Positions 23,697-32,354 of a stretch of DNA of 64,000 nt are shown piece by piece. The position numbers were made by a program, and so were the translations under genes. The notes below the pieces were generated by a model. The model worked only from the letters and a program-made list of their open reading frames with translations, was not told where the DNA came from and did no database searches. The stretch is taken from contig CACYWN010000028.1 of NCBI GenBank assembly GCA_902778105.1, forward strand, positions 1 to 64,000, written 5' to 3'. This DNA comes from an uncultured Bacteroidia bacterium (lineage in GTDB: Bacteria > Bacteroidota > Bacteroidia > Bacteroidales > UBA932). How positions within the stretch are numbered: position 1 is the stretch's first letter; each line of letters starts with the position of its first letter.

Positions 23697-26096
23697 ATGA
23701 AAGATTTCAAGGAGATGTCCGCCCATCCGGGCGTAGAAGTGAATATCATGCCGGTGATCGGTGATTCTTCCCTGCTGAAGCTGGACGAGTCCCAACTCTC
23801 CGACGCCCTGCCGGTGCTTGCCCTGCGCAACGCCGTCATTTTCCCGGGTACGGTATTCCCCGTGACCATCGGACGGGAAAAATCCATCCTGCTGATCCGG
23901 GAGATGGAGGAGAAGGACGGTGTGTTCGCCGCCGTGCCCCAATCCGACATCGCCGTCGAGGAACCCCGTGCCGGGGATATGTTTGAATTCGGAACCGTCT
24001 GCAAGGTCGTCAAGACCCTGGAGATGCCCGACGGCTCCCTGACGGCGATCGTCCAGGGATTCAAGCGGGTGCACCTGGATGCTTTCCTTGGATTCGAGCC
24101 TTACATGGTCGCCCGTGTCGACTATCTGGAAGACAGGCTCCCGGCTGCGGACGACCAGGAGATCCGCGTCCTGTCCGATGCGCTCAAGGAGCGGGCCGCG
24201 AATATCATCCGGTCCTCTTCCTTTGCGCCGAAGGAGGCGGTGGGCGCCCTGAAGTCCATCGACAATTTCCAGTTCCTGGTGAATTTCATCGCGACGACCA
24301 TCGAGGTCGAGAACTTCTCCGACCGGTTCCGCCTGCTCGCCCTGTCCGACTTGAAGGATCGCGGCATGGAACTGCTCAAGGTCCTGGACACCCAGGTCCA
24401 GCTCCTGCAGATCAAACAGGAAATCAACCAGAAGGTCAAGAGTGACATCGACCAGCAGCAGCGGGAGTACTACCTGAACAACCAGCTGAAGACCATCCAG
24501 GAGGAACTCGGAATGGATGAGGGCGAGGATTTCGCCAAGTTCCGCGCCCGGGCCGACGAAAAGAAGTGGTCCAAGGAGGTCCGCGCCATCTTCGACAAGG
24601 AGATGGCCCGGCTGGAGAAGTACAACCCTTCCTCGCCGGATTACAGCATCCAGTACAATTACATCCAGTTCATGCTGGACCTTCCGTGGGGCGAGATGTC
24701 CGATGACAACCTGGACCTCAAGCACGCCCAGCAGGTGCTGGACGAGGACCATTACGGCCTGGACCAGGTGAAGGACCGTATCATTGAATACCTGGCCGTC
24801 CTCAAGCTCAAAGGGAACATGAAGTCCCCGATCCTGTGCCTGTACGGCCCTCCCGGAGTGGGGAAGACCTCCCTCGGCAAATCCGTCGCCCGGGCCCTCG
24901 GCCGCAAGTACGTCCGGATCTCCCTGGGCGGCATGCACGACGAAGCCGAGATCCGCGGTCACCGCAAGACCTATGTGGGCGCCCTCCCGGGACGGATCCT
25001 GAACGGAATCCTCCGTGCAGGTACGTCCAATCCGGTCATCGTCCTCGACGAGATCGACAAGCTGTCCTCCGATTTCAAGGGCGACCCTTCCAGCGCCCTG
25101 CTGGAAGCCTTGGACCCGGAGCAGAACAGCACCTTCCACGACAACTACCTGGACATCGACTACGACCTGTCCAACGTCCTGTTCATCACGACGGCCAATG
25201 GCATTTCCACCATCCAGCCCGCCCTGAAGGACCGCATGGAGATGATCAACGTGACCGGCTACCTCGCCGAGGAGAAGCTGGAGATCGCCAAGGCATACCT
25301 GGTTCCCAAGCAGTTGGAGGAGCATGGCCTGAAGAAGGACGAACTCCGGATCGACAAGGACTGCCTGGCCGGCATCATCGACGAGTATACGCACGAGTCC
25401 GGCGTCCGCGGCCTGGAGAAGCAGATCGCGAAGATCGCCCGCGTGACGGCGAAGAAGATCGCCCTCGGGGAGGATTATCCCAAGGTGGTGAAGAAAGAGC
25501 ATCTGCGTGAGTACCTGGGTCTTCCGACGGCCTTCCACGACAAGCAGAAGGGCAACGAGGCCCCGGGCGTGGTGACCGGCCTGGCGTGGACAGAACTGGG
25601 CGGGGAAATCCTCTTTGTCGAGAGTTCCGTCTCCAAGGGAAAGGGTGTCCTGTCGATGACCGGCAACCTCGGCGATGTGATGAAGGAGTCCGCCCAGATC
25701 GCCTGGCAGTACATCAAGGCGCATCCGGAGCTGGCCGGGATGACCACCGACCAGTTCATGGAAAAGGATATCCATGTGCACGTGCCCGAGGGAGCGGTTC
25801 CCAAGGACGGTCCTTCCGCCGGTATCACGATGGTCAGTTCCATGGTCTCCGCCCTCCGGGGACAGGCTTTGAAGAGCGGCATCGCGATGACGGGCGAAAT
25901 GACCCTCCGCGGCCGCGTCCTGCCGGTCGGCGGCATCAAGGAGAAGATCCTCGCCGCCAAACGCGCCGGGGTCCATACCATCGTTATTTCCCAGGATAAC
26001 CGGAAAGATATCGAAGACATCAAGGAAATTTACGTAAAAGGTCTTACCTTTGTCTACGTGAAGGACATCGCCGAGGTCATTGAAGCGATCTTCTGA
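23697..26096 (+). CDS. lon: ATP-dependent protease Lon
   Basis: Lon of 799 residues that degrades damaged and regulatory proteins. N-terminal LON substrate-binding domain (~35-240), coiled coil, AAA+ module with Walker A GPPGVGKT (~383-390), and the protease domain with the Ser-Lys dyad Ser707 (KDGPSAGI) and Lys750 (GIKEK), spaced 43 apart as in E. coli Lon. ATG 23697 is preferred over GTG 23691. Lon is a heat-shock gene in many bacteria, which makes the palindrome just upstream notable. Confidence 0.96.
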   Translation: MKDFKEMSAHPGVEVNIMPVIGDSSLLKLDESQLSDALPVLALRNAVIFPGTVFPVTIGREKSILLIREMEEKDGVFAAVPQSDIAVEEPRAGDMFEFGTVCKVVKTLEMPDGSLTAIVQGFKRVHLDAFLGFEPYMVARVDYLEDRLPAADDQEIRVLSDALKERAANIIRSSSFAPKEAVGALKSIDNFQFLVNFIATTIEVENFSDRFRLLALSDLKDRGMELLKVLDTQVQLLQIKQEINQKVKSDIDQQQREYYLNNQLKTIQEELGMDEGEDFAKFRARADEKKWSKEVRAIFDKEMARLEKYNPSSPDYSIQYNYIQFMLDLPWGEMSDDNLDLKHAQQVLDEDHYGLDQVKDRIIEYLAVLKLKGNMKSPILCLYGPPGVGKTSLGKSVARALGRKYVRISLGGMHDEAEIRGHRKTYVGALPGRILNGILRAGTSNPVIVLDEIDKLSSDFKGDPSSALLEALDPEQNSTFHDNYLDIDYDLSNVLFITTANGISTIQPALKDRMEMINVTGYLAEEKLEIAKAYLVPKQLEEHGLKKDELRIDKDCLAGIIDEYTHESGVRGLEKQIAKIARVTAKKIALGEDYPKVVKKEHLREYLGLPTAFHDKQKGNEAPGVVTGLAWTELGGEILFVESSVSKGKGVLSMTGNLGDVMKESAQIAWQYIKAHPELAGMTTDQFMEKDIHVHVPEGAVPKDGPSAGITMVSSMVSALRGQALKSGIAMTGEMTLRGRVLPVGGIKEKILAAKRAGVHTIVISQDNRKDIEDIKEIYVKGLTFVYVKDIAEVIEAIF

Positions 26097-26126
26097 CCTC
26101 ACCTGTCATTCCGAACGGCATACCCT

Positions 26127-26153
26127 TGTCATTCTGAGCGAAGCGAAGAATCT
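26127..26153 (+). repeat. 27-bp dispersed repeat, diverged copy 2
   Basis: TGTCATTCTGAGCGAAGCGA... ending GAATCT, same length and ends as the copies at 5084 and 62007 but with a different centre. A truncated copy (TGTCATTCCGAACGG) lies just before it at 26104-26118. The repeat ends directly at the ung ATG, so it forms the ribosome-binding region of that gene. Confidence 0.8.
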
Positions 26154-26822
26154 ATGGACGTAAAGATAGAACCCACCTGGAAGGAAGCCCTCAGGGACGA
26201 ATTCGAAAAACCGTATTTCGAGTCCCTGGTCCGTTTCCTTCATGGCGAAAAGGCTGCCGGCAGGGTGATCTACCCTCCCGGCCGCCAGATTTTCAAGGCC
26301 TTCGAGCTTACCCCCCTTCCCGATGTGAAGGTGGTCATCCTGGGCCAGGACCCGTATCACGGACCCGGTCAGGCGATGGGCCTGTGCTTCTCCGTACCGC
26401 AGGGCGTCCCCGCGCCCCCGTCGCTGAAAAACATCTTCAAGGAAATCCGTGACGACCTGGGTATCCCGATGAGCGGCAGCCCCGACCTGGAGCCCTGGGC
26501 CCGCCAGGGCGTCCTGCTGCTGAATTCGGTGCTTACCGTGCAAGCCGGTACCCCTGCCTCCCACAGCCGGATCGGCTGGCAGGAATTCACCGACGCGGTG
26601 ATCCGCACCGTATCCGAACGTTGCGACGGAGTCGTATTCCTTCTCTGGGGACGGTTCGCCCAAGGGAAAGCCGCCCTGGTCGATACATCCCGCCACCATG
26701 TCCTCATGGCGGCACATCCTTCACCGCTGGCGGGCGGTGCCTTCTTCGGCTGCCGCCACTTCTCCCAGACCAACCAGATCCTTCTTTCCGAAGGCAAGAC
26801 TCCGATTGATTGGCAGTTATGA
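26154..26822 (+). CDS. ung: Uracil-DNA glycosylase
   Basis: Family 1 uracil-DNA glycosylase of 222 residues that removes uracil from DNA. The water-activating motif [13 protein letters not shown] has Asp66; the leucine-loop motif [10 protein letters not shown] is near the C-terminus. Length and start are normal. Its TGA overlaps the coaD ATG (ATGA), starting a tightly coupled three-gene set. Confidence 0.96.
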   Translation: MDVKIEPTWKEALRDEFEKPYFESLVRFLHGEKAAGRVIYPPGRQIFKAFELTPLPDVKVVILGQDPYHGPGQAMGLCFSVPQGVPAPPSLKNIFKEIRDDLGIPMSGSPDLEPWARQGVLLLNSVLTVQAGTPASHSRIGWQEFTDAVIRTVSERCDGVVFLLWGRFAQGKAALVDTSRHHVLMAAHPSPLAGGAFFGCRHFSQTNQILLSEGKTPIDWQL

Positions 26823-27277
26823 AAATCAAAGCTCTGTTTCCCGGCTCTTTCGACCCGTTTACGGCCGGCCATCTGAATATTCTCAAACGCGCCCTGACGA
26901 TGTTCGACGAGGTCGTCGTGGCCGTGGGCATCAACCAGGACAAGCGCGGCTTCTTCGATATGGACAAGCGCGTGGACATCATCCGGAAGGCTACGGAAGG
27001 CCTTACCGGCGTCTCCGTCATCCAGTACGATAACCTCACCATCGACACCTGCCGCGAACTGGGCATCCACCACATCGTCCGGGGCGTCCGGAACATGATC
27101 GACTTCGAGACCGAACGCTCCATCGCCGACGCAAACCGCCGGCTGGCCCCGGACATCGAGACCATCATCATCCCGACGGCCCAGGAGTTCGCCCATATTT
27201 CTTCGAGCGCTGTCCGCGACATCCTCAAGCACCACGGCGACTATTCTGCCTTCATTCCCGAAGGCGTGGAGTTATGA
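26819..27277 (+). CDS. coaD: Pantetheine-phosphate adenylyltransferase
   Basis: PPAT of 152 residues, catalysing the fourth step of coenzyme A synthesis. The nucleotidyltransferase motif [10 protein letters not shown] lies at 9-18, with His18; the ISSSAVR motif is close to the C-terminus. ATG 26819 overlaps the ung stop by four bases, and its own TGA overlaps the next ATG in the same way. Confidence 0.96.
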   Translation: MKIKALFPGSFDPFTAGHLNILKRALTMFDEVVVAVGINQDKRGFFDMDKRVDIIRKATEGLTGVSVIQYDNLTIDTCRELGIHHIVRGVRNMIDFETERSIADANRRLAPDIETIIIPTAQEFAHISSSAVRDILKHHGDYSAFIPEGVEL

Positions 27278-28722
27278 AACGGCTGCTGACGGCGCTGGCT
27301 GCCCTTCTGGCCGCCCTCATGCTCCGGGCGCAGGACGACCGTTTCGACGCCTTGGATTCCAAGCTGGAGGAATACTTCGCCGCCATGGCAGGGGAGCCGC
27401 TCTCTGTCCAGAACGCGGAATGCGACTTCCTGATCGAGTCCTGCCAGGATTCGCTGGTGCGGCAGTTCGTCACGCTCAAGATCTATGACCACTACCTGAA
27501 GTCCAGGATCATGGGGGACGACGGGGTGGCGGTCCACGTTGCCGACACCTGGCTCATCCCGGGCAAGGTGGCGATGCATTCGGACATGGACCTCCTGAAT
27601 GCCAAGGTGTTCGCGGAGTTCAACCGCCAGTCGGTCCTCGGGGCGGAAGCGCCCCTGCTTACCCTGCAGGCCCCGACGGGAGAGGAAATGACCGTTCCGG
27701 AAAGCGGCCGCTACTCGGTCCTGTACTTCTATGACACGTCCTGTTCCACCTGCCGGATCGAGACGCCGCGCCTTTGCAACTTCCTGAAAACAACGGAATT
27801 CCCTTTGACGGCTGTCGCCGTTTATACGGGGGATGATGCCGCCGCCTGGGCGCGGTATCGGACTTCCTCGCTGGATGTTGCCGGGATGATCCATCTGTGG
27901 GACCCTTCGCTGGATTCCGACTTCCAGCGCAAGTACGGCGTGCTGCAGACGCCGCGGATGTTCCTGGTAGCCCCGGACGGAACCATCGTGGGCAGAGGAC
28001 TGGATACGCCGGCCTTGTCCATGCTCGTTTCCAAGTTCTCCGGGAAGGAGGATTACGTGTATGGTGCGCAGGAAAGCACGGCTCTGTTTGACAGGATCTT
28101 TGCGGGATATGACGATGACCTGAAGCCTTCCGACATCCTGGACATCGCCTCCTATATAGCCGAACGTACCTATGGGGAAGGGGACGTGGAGTCCTTCAAG
28201 CAGATGGAAGGCGACCTCCTGTATTACCTGTCCTCCAAGACGGGGGAGACCTGGAAGGAAGGAACGAAACTCTTCATTGACAAGTACATCCTGGATGTCG
28301 ATGATGTCTGGACCGCCCCGGAGGATACGGCGCAGGTCGTCTCCCTGGCCCGGACGATGAAAGACCTCCTGGAACGTACGCCGGTGGGATCCGCCGTTCC
28401 CGACTGGAAGGTTTCCGGAGAATTGTTGCGGAAGCCCTGCCTGCTGCGGAAATCATCGAAAAAGGGCGTCTTCCCCCTCCGGAAGGCCGATTACCTCGTC
28501 TTCTATACCGAGGGCTGCGGCCGCTGTGAGGAAACCCTCGCCGCCGCCCGCCGGCTGGCGGACCAGGGCTCGAAGGTCCTTCTGGTGAACATGGATACCC
28601 TCTTCACCGACCGGCCGGACGAAGCGCGCCGCCTGCTGGACACCTTCGACCTGTCCGGTCTCCCGTACGTGATGCAACTCGGCCCCGGCGGGGTCGTGCT
28701 GCACAAGTATCTGGAATTGTAA
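27274..28722 (+). CDS. Exported protein with two thioredoxin-like domains
   Basis: Protein of 482 residues with a signal peptide (~1-19). An alpha-helical N-terminal region (~22-120, DUF5106-like) precedes a TlpA-type domain with DTSCSTCRIE (Cys157, Cys160). A helical linker (~245-385) leads to a second thioredoxin-like domain with YTEGCGRCEE (Cys415, Cys418). Two CxxC sites in one exported chain suggest electron relay or two-step disulfide handling. It is coupled to coaD by an ATGA overlap and ends one base from the convergent DJ-1 gene. The domain reading is good; the substrate is unknown. Confidence 0.78.
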   Translation: MKRLLTALAALLAALMLRAQDDRFDALDSKLEEYFAAMAGEPLSVQNAECDFLIESCQDSLVRQFVTLKIYDHYLKSRIMGDDGVAVHVADTWLIPGKVAMHSDMDLLNAKVFAEFNRQSVLGAEAPLLTLQAPTGEEMTVPESGRYSVLYFYDTSCSTCRIETPRLCNFLKTTEFPLTAVAVYTGDDAAAWARYRTSSLDVAGMIHLWDPSLDSDFQRKYGVLQTPRMFLVAPDGTIVGRGLDTPALSMLVSKFSGKEDYVYGAQESTALFDRIFAGYDDDLKPSDILDIASYIAERTYGEGDVESFKQMEGDLLYYLSSKTGETWKEGTKLFIDKYILDVDDVWTAPEDTAQVVSLARTMKDLLERTPVGSAVPDWKVSGELLRKPCLLRKSSKKGVFPLRKADYLVFYTEGCGRCEETLAAARRLADQGSKVLLVNMDTLFTDRPDEARRLLDTFDLSGLPYVMQLGPGGVVLHKYLEL

Positions 28723-28723
28723 C

Positions 28724-29278
28724 CTACAGCATCAGGCCGGCCCGGACGTGGTCGGCCGCTTCTTTTCCTTTCAGCGTTTCCAGGATGGCGAGGCCGAAGT
28801 TTACGGCGTGGCCGGCGCCGCGGCCGGTGATGAGGCGGCCGTCCACGACGGCGCTTTCGGGCGTATAGACGGCACCCCTCCCGATCATCGCGTCCTGGAA
28901 TCCCTCAAAGCAGGTAAAACGCTTGTCGGTTACGTCCTCCAACTGGGAGGCGACGAGGCCGGGGGCCGCGCAGATGGCCGCGACGATGCCGCCGCCGGCG
29001 TAACACCTGCGCATCAGGGCCATCAGGGACTTGTCCGCCGCCAGGTTCTTGGAGCCGGGCATGCCGCCGGGGAAGATCATCACGGCGGGGGCGTCGTCGT
29101 CGAAATCGTCCCGGGTGAGGTCCACGCTCACGGTGAGGCCGTGGGAGCTCGTGACGAAAGGTTCATCGGAAATGGACACGGTCTGGACATCCACGCCGCC
29201 CCTGAGGAGGACGTCGCGGGTGGCGATGGCTTCCATGTCCTCGAAGCCGTCCGCCAGGAAAATGTATACGCCTTTCAT
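28724..29278 (-). CDS. DJ-1/PfpI family protein
   Basis: Protein of 184 residues of the DJ-1/YajL type. The nucleophile-elbow cysteine is Cys103 in AAICAAPGLVA, and Glu16 (GFEDMEA) is the conserved acidic partner. DJ-1 relatives have been linked to glyoxal detoxification and oxidative stress. The gene starts directly after the stop of the zinc-peptidase gene (TAA ATG), so they are co-transcribed. Confidence 0.9.
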   Translation of the reverse strand: MKGVYIFLADGFEDMEAIATRDVLLRGGVDVQTVSISDEPFVTSSHGLTVSVDLTRDDFDDDAPAVMIFPGGMPGSKNLAADKSLMALMRRCYAGGGIVAAICAAPGLVASQLEDVTDKRFTCFEGFQDAMIGRGAVYTPESAVVDGRLITGRGAGHAVNFGLAILETLKGKEAADHVRAGLML

Positions 29279-29956
29279 TTAGTTTCTCCGGTTAGCGATG
29301 GAAATATAATAAAGCAGAGTGGCCAGGGAGCCGATTGCGGCGATCACATAGGTGTAGGCCGCCCATTTGAGGGCGTCCGCGGCCATCGGTTTGGTCTCAT
29401 AGCTCACGATACCGGCGTTGTCCAGCCACTTGACGGCCCGGGCGCTGGCGTTGATCTCCACGGGAAGGGTGATGAAACTGAACAGGGTCGTCAGGGCGAA
29501 CAGGCCGATGCCGATCCAGATCAGGCTCGGGAAAATGTTGATGAACACCACGCCGGCAAGCAGGACCCACATCACCCAGTTGTTCGCGAAACTGACCACG
29601 GGAACCAGGGCGGAGCGCATCCTGAGCGGCGCATAGCCGGTCGCGTGCTGGACGACGTGCCCGCACTCGTGGGCAGCGACGGCGGCAGCGGCGACGGAAC
29701 GCCCGTAATAGACGTCGTGGCTGAGGTTTACGGTTTTGGTCTGCGGATTGTAATGGTCGGTCAACGTCCCTTCCACCGAGACGATTTTCACGTCGTGGAT
29801 GCCGTGCGCCTGCAGCATCCGCTGGGCTACCTCGGCGCCGGAAAGGGCGGTGGGAATCTCGGAGTATTTCTCAAAGCGGCTCTTGAGCCGGGCCTGGATG
29901 ACCATGCTCAGGACCATTACCACGATCATCAGGATCCAAATCATCGAAGTCGACAT
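29279..29956 (-). CDS. YugP-type membrane zinc metallopeptidase
   Basis: Protein of 225 residues: N-terminal helix (~4-21), a cytoplasmic or periplasmic segment, the zinc motif HECGH at 96-100 in AAVAAHECGHVVQ, then three more transmembrane helices. This matches the DUF/YugP family of neutral zinc peptidases (Zn_peptidase_2), whose substrates are unknown. ATG 29956 is preferred to the longer frame. TATTTTTG on the minus strand (29980-29973) is a plausible -7 box. Confidence 0.87.
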   Translation of the reverse strand: MSTSMIWILMIVVMVLSMVIQARLKSRFEKYSEIPTALSGAEVAQRMLQAHGIHDVKIVSVEGTLTDHYNPQTKTVNLSHDVYYGRSVAAAAVAAHECGHVVQHATGYAPLRMRSALVPVVSFANNWVMWVLLAGVVFINIFPSLIWIGIGLFALTTLFSFITLPVEINASARAVKWLDNAGIVSYETKPMAADALKWAAYTYVIAAIGSLATLLYYISIANRRN

Positions 29957-30041
29957 ATCACAGCAGTTTTTACAAAAATACACATTTTATGGGAAAATGT
30001 CAGCCGTTATTGCTAAATTTGCAGGCTATTTATTGACCGAA

Positions 30042-31145
30042 ATGATGCGTGAGGACGATTTTTCCAGGTTGGAACTGGACCTGAAGGGCTGTAGCCGCAA
30101 CTACCGCTATTTCCGCTCCCTGTTGGAGCCGACGACGAAACTCCTGGTTCTCGTCAAGGCCAATGCGTACGGACACGGCGCGGTGGAGTTCGCGGCGATG
30201 ATGCAACGCCAGGGAGCCGACTACCTGGCCGTCGCCTATCCCGTGGAGGGGCTGGAACTCCGGGAAAACGGTATCAGCCTTCCCATCATCGTCCTGACCG
30301 CCGGCACCGACTTCTTCCCGGAGATCATCCGGACCCGGATGGAACCCAGCATTCCCAACCTGGAGACGCTGGAGGCTTTCTGTGACCATCTTCGCAGCGC
30401 CGGCCTGACAGACTATCCGGTCCATATCAAGCTGGACACGGGGATGCACCGCCTCGGTTTCATGACTTCGGAGATTCCCGCCCTGGTGGAGTTCCTGAAA
30501 AAGCATCCCGAAGTGAAGGTCCGGTCGATGTTCTCCCACCTGTGCGTGGCGGAGGACCCGGAGCAGGATGCGTTCACCCAGGCCCAGTTCGACCTGTTCG
30601 GGCGGAACACGCAGACCATCATCGACGGAATCGGTTACCGGCCGATGCGCCATATCCTCAACTCCGCCGGCATTGAGCGGTTCCCGCAGTACCAGTATGA
30701 CATGGTCCGTCTGGGCATCGGCATCTACGGGATCAGCGCCCTTCCCGGCGTTCAGCTCACCCCTGTGGCTTCCCTTAAGTGCAAGGTGCTGCAGGTAAAG
30801 CGGTTGCGTGAGGGTGACACCGTGGGTTACGGTCGTTGGGGGAAAGCCGGCGTGGGCACCGTCATCGCTACCATCCCCGTCGGTTATGCCGACGGGATAG
30901 ACCGTCACCTGGGTCGCGGAAGGGCTTCCTTCTCGGTGAACGGCCACCGCGTTCCCACCATCGGGAACATCTGCATGGACATGTGTATGCTGGATGTGAC
31001 CGGGGTCGACGTGAAAGTGGGCGACACCGTCACCGTCTTCGGTACCGACCCTACGGTCTCCGAGTTGGCAGACATCCTGGGGACCATCCCCTATGAGATC
31101 CTCGCTTCCATCCCGCGACGCATCGAACGCATCGTCGTCAGATAA
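30042..31145 (+). CDS. alr: Alanine racemase
   Basis: PLP-dependent racemase of 367 residues making D-alanine for peptidoglycan. Lys39 in VKANAYGHG binds PLP and Tyr282 in GYADG is the second catalytic base. It starts at ATG 30042 or 30045 after a TAAATTTG -7-like box (30014-30021). In many Bacteroidota the racemase is fused behind MurF; here it is a separate protein. A strong terminator follows. Confidence 0.93.
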   Translation: MMREDDFSRLELDLKGCSRNYRYFRSLLEPTTKLLVLVKANAYGHGAVEFAAMMQRQGADYLAVAYPVEGLELRENGISLPIIVLTAGTDFFPEIIRTRMEPSIPNLETLEAFCDHLRSAGLTDYPVHIKLDTGMHRLGFMTSEIPALVEFLKKHPEVKVRSMFSHLCVAEDPEQDAFTQAQFDLFGRNTQTIIDGIGYRPMRHILNSAGIERFPQYQYDMVRLGIGIYGISALPGVQLTPVASLKCKVLQVKRLREGDTVGYGRWGKAGVGTVIATIPVGYADGIDRHLGRGRASFSVNGHRVPTIGNICMDMCMLDVTGVDVKVGDTVTVFGTDPTVSELADILGTIPYEILASIPRRIERIVVR

Positions 31146-31148
31146 CGG

Positions 31149-31174
31149 AAAAGGTTGGCCGACGCCAACCTTTT
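31149..31174. terminator. Bidirectional terminator between alr and tRNA-Gln
   Basis: AAAAGGTTGGC and GCCAACCTTTT pair around CGAC, four bases after the alr stop and three bases from the tRNA 3' end on the other strand. Confidence 0.87.
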
Positions 31175-31176
31175 CG

Positions 31177-31247
31177 TTGAGATGTAGAGATTCGAACTCT
31201 AACTGAGGGAACCAAAATCCCTAGTGCTACCATTACACCACATCTCA
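31177..31247 (-). tRNA. tRNA-Gln (anticodon TTG)
   Basis: On the minus strand a complete cloverleaf is visible. The acceptor is TGAGATG/CATCTCA, the D-arm is GTGTAATGGTAGCAC, the anticodon stem GGGA/TCCC has loop TTTTGGT with anticodon TTG, and the T-arm is TAGAG-TTCGAAT-CTCTA. CCA is not encoded. The U1-A72 pair is typical of tRNA-Gln. Confidence 0.93.
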
Positions 31248-31270
31248 ATTCCGGGGTGCAAAGATAGTAT

Positions 31271-31567
31271 CTACGGGAGGACCTTCCGCAGCACGCGGGT
31301 GAGCTGGTCGGAGCAGGAGGTTCCTCGCTCCTTGCAGTTGATACCGGTAAGGCGTTCAAGGGCGAAGGAGACGGGCTGGTCTTCCAGCAGGGCACCGAGG
31401 GCCTGCAGGTTGCCGTGGCAGCCGCCGGTGTAGCGGAGGTTATGGATATGCCCGTCCACGAGGTCGAAATCGATCTGGCGGGAACAGACGAGGGCCGAGG
31501 GAATGGCGGTGACATGCCGCACGCCGTTCCGGACGGTATCGTTGACGATCTGGATATCTTCTCCCAT
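31271..31567 (-). CDS. TSCPD-domain protein (TIGR03905-like)
   Basis: Small protein of 98 residues with GGCHGNLQALGALL (~48-62) and a late GTSCSDQLTRVL segment, the pattern of the TSCPD domain otherwise found at the C-terminus of some ribonucleotide reductases. Four cysteines (28, 50, 78, 85) could bind metal. It is a common stand-alone protein in Bacteroidota and Firmicutes without a defined role. It sits two bases after the small basic protein's stop. Confidence 0.78.
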   Translation of the reverse strand: MGEDIQIVNDTVRNGVRHVTAIPSALVCSRQIDFDLVDGHIHNLRYTGGCHGNLQALGALLEDQPVSFALERLTGINCKERGTSCSDQLTRVLRKVLP

Positions 31568-31569
31568 GG

Positions 31570-31800
31570 TTAAAACAGTGTCGGATGGTTTTCCTCCAGT
31601 TCCGAGAGGATCTTGGACATGATGGCCTCCCGGAAAAGGGCGGCTTTCGCGTGGACCTTGAAACGGGAACAGTACTCGTCCACGGCCGCCATCTCGCTGT
31701 CGTTGAAGTACAGGACATAGCGGTTCTTTCTCAGGAGCGCCGCCTTCTGCTTCTCGAGATAGGCGGGATCCACGCCGGGAATCTTGCGTTTTCTTGCCAT
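31570..31800 (-). CDS. Small basic protein, possible ribbon-helix-helix type
   Basis: Protein of 76 residues with a Lys/Arg-rich N-terminus (MARKRKIPG), then a short strand (RYVLYFNDSE) and two helices (EMAAVDEYCSRF, KAALFREAIMSKIL). Strand-helix-helix order is compatible with a ribbon-helix-helix DNA-binding fold, but no partner gene is obvious. ATG 31800 fits the -7 box TATCTTTG (31814-31807 on the minus strand). Identity uncertain. Confidence 0.6.
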   Translation of the reverse strand: MARKRKIPGVDPAYLEKQKAALLRKNRYVLYFNDSEMAAVDEYCSRFKVHAKAALFREAIMSKILSELEENHPTLF

Positions 31801-31830
31801 CGGATGCAAAGATAGCAAATTCCTTTCAAA

Positions 31831-32265
31831 TCAGCGTTTGGAGCGGAAGAAATCCTGTATCAGGGCCGTGCATTCGTCCGCCAGGACGCCCGCCGTCACT
31901 TCCGTGCGGGGGTGAAGGAGGGAGGGGGAGAAGAGGGAATAGCCCCGGCGCGGGTCGATGGCGCCGTACACGATCCGCCCGACCTGCGACCAGTTGAGGG
32001 CACCCGCGCACATCGGGCAGGGCTCTACGGTTACATACAGCGTGCAATCCGTCAGGTATTTCCCGCCGATGGCCTCCGTCGCCGCGGTGATGGCGACCAT
32101 TTCCGCGTGGGCGGTGGTGTCGTGCAGCCGTTCGGTCATGTTGTGGCCCCGGCCGATGATCCGTCCCCGGGAGACGATGACGGCTCCGATGGGGATTTCC
32201 CCGGCTTCCAGGGCGGCGCTTGCCTCGCGCAAGGCCTCCCGCATGTATTTCTCGTCCTGGTCCAT
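31831..32265 (-). CDS. tadA: tRNA-specific adenosine deaminase
   Basis: Deaminase of 144 residues that converts A34 to inosine in tRNA-Arg(ACG). Zinc ligands are His53 in HAEM with catalytic Glu55, and Cys83/Cys86 in EPCPMCAGAL. Length and motifs are those of TadA. It is divergent from the AraC regulator gene, whose promoter lies between them. Confidence 0.93.
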   Translation of the reverse strand: MDQDEKYMREALREASAALEAGEIPIGAVIVSRGRIIGRGHNMTERLHDTTAHAEMVAITAATEAIGGKYLTDCTLYVTVEPCPMCAGALNWSQVGRIVYGAIDPRRGYSLFSPSLLHPRTEVTAGVLADECTALIQDFFRSKR

Positions 32266-32319
32266 GGCGTGCGTGTTGATGCCGCGAAGATACGGAAAAA
32301 TGTTGAAATAGTATCATTC

Positions 32320-32350
32320 TTGCAGTAATTCGGAGAAATTCCTACCTTTG
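32320..32350 (+). promoter_or_regulatory. Promoter of the AraC-type regulator
   Basis: TTG at 32320-32322, a 20-base spacer and TACCTTTG at 32343-32350, four bases before the regulator ATG. Confidence 0.7.
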
Positions 32351-32354
32351 TCTT

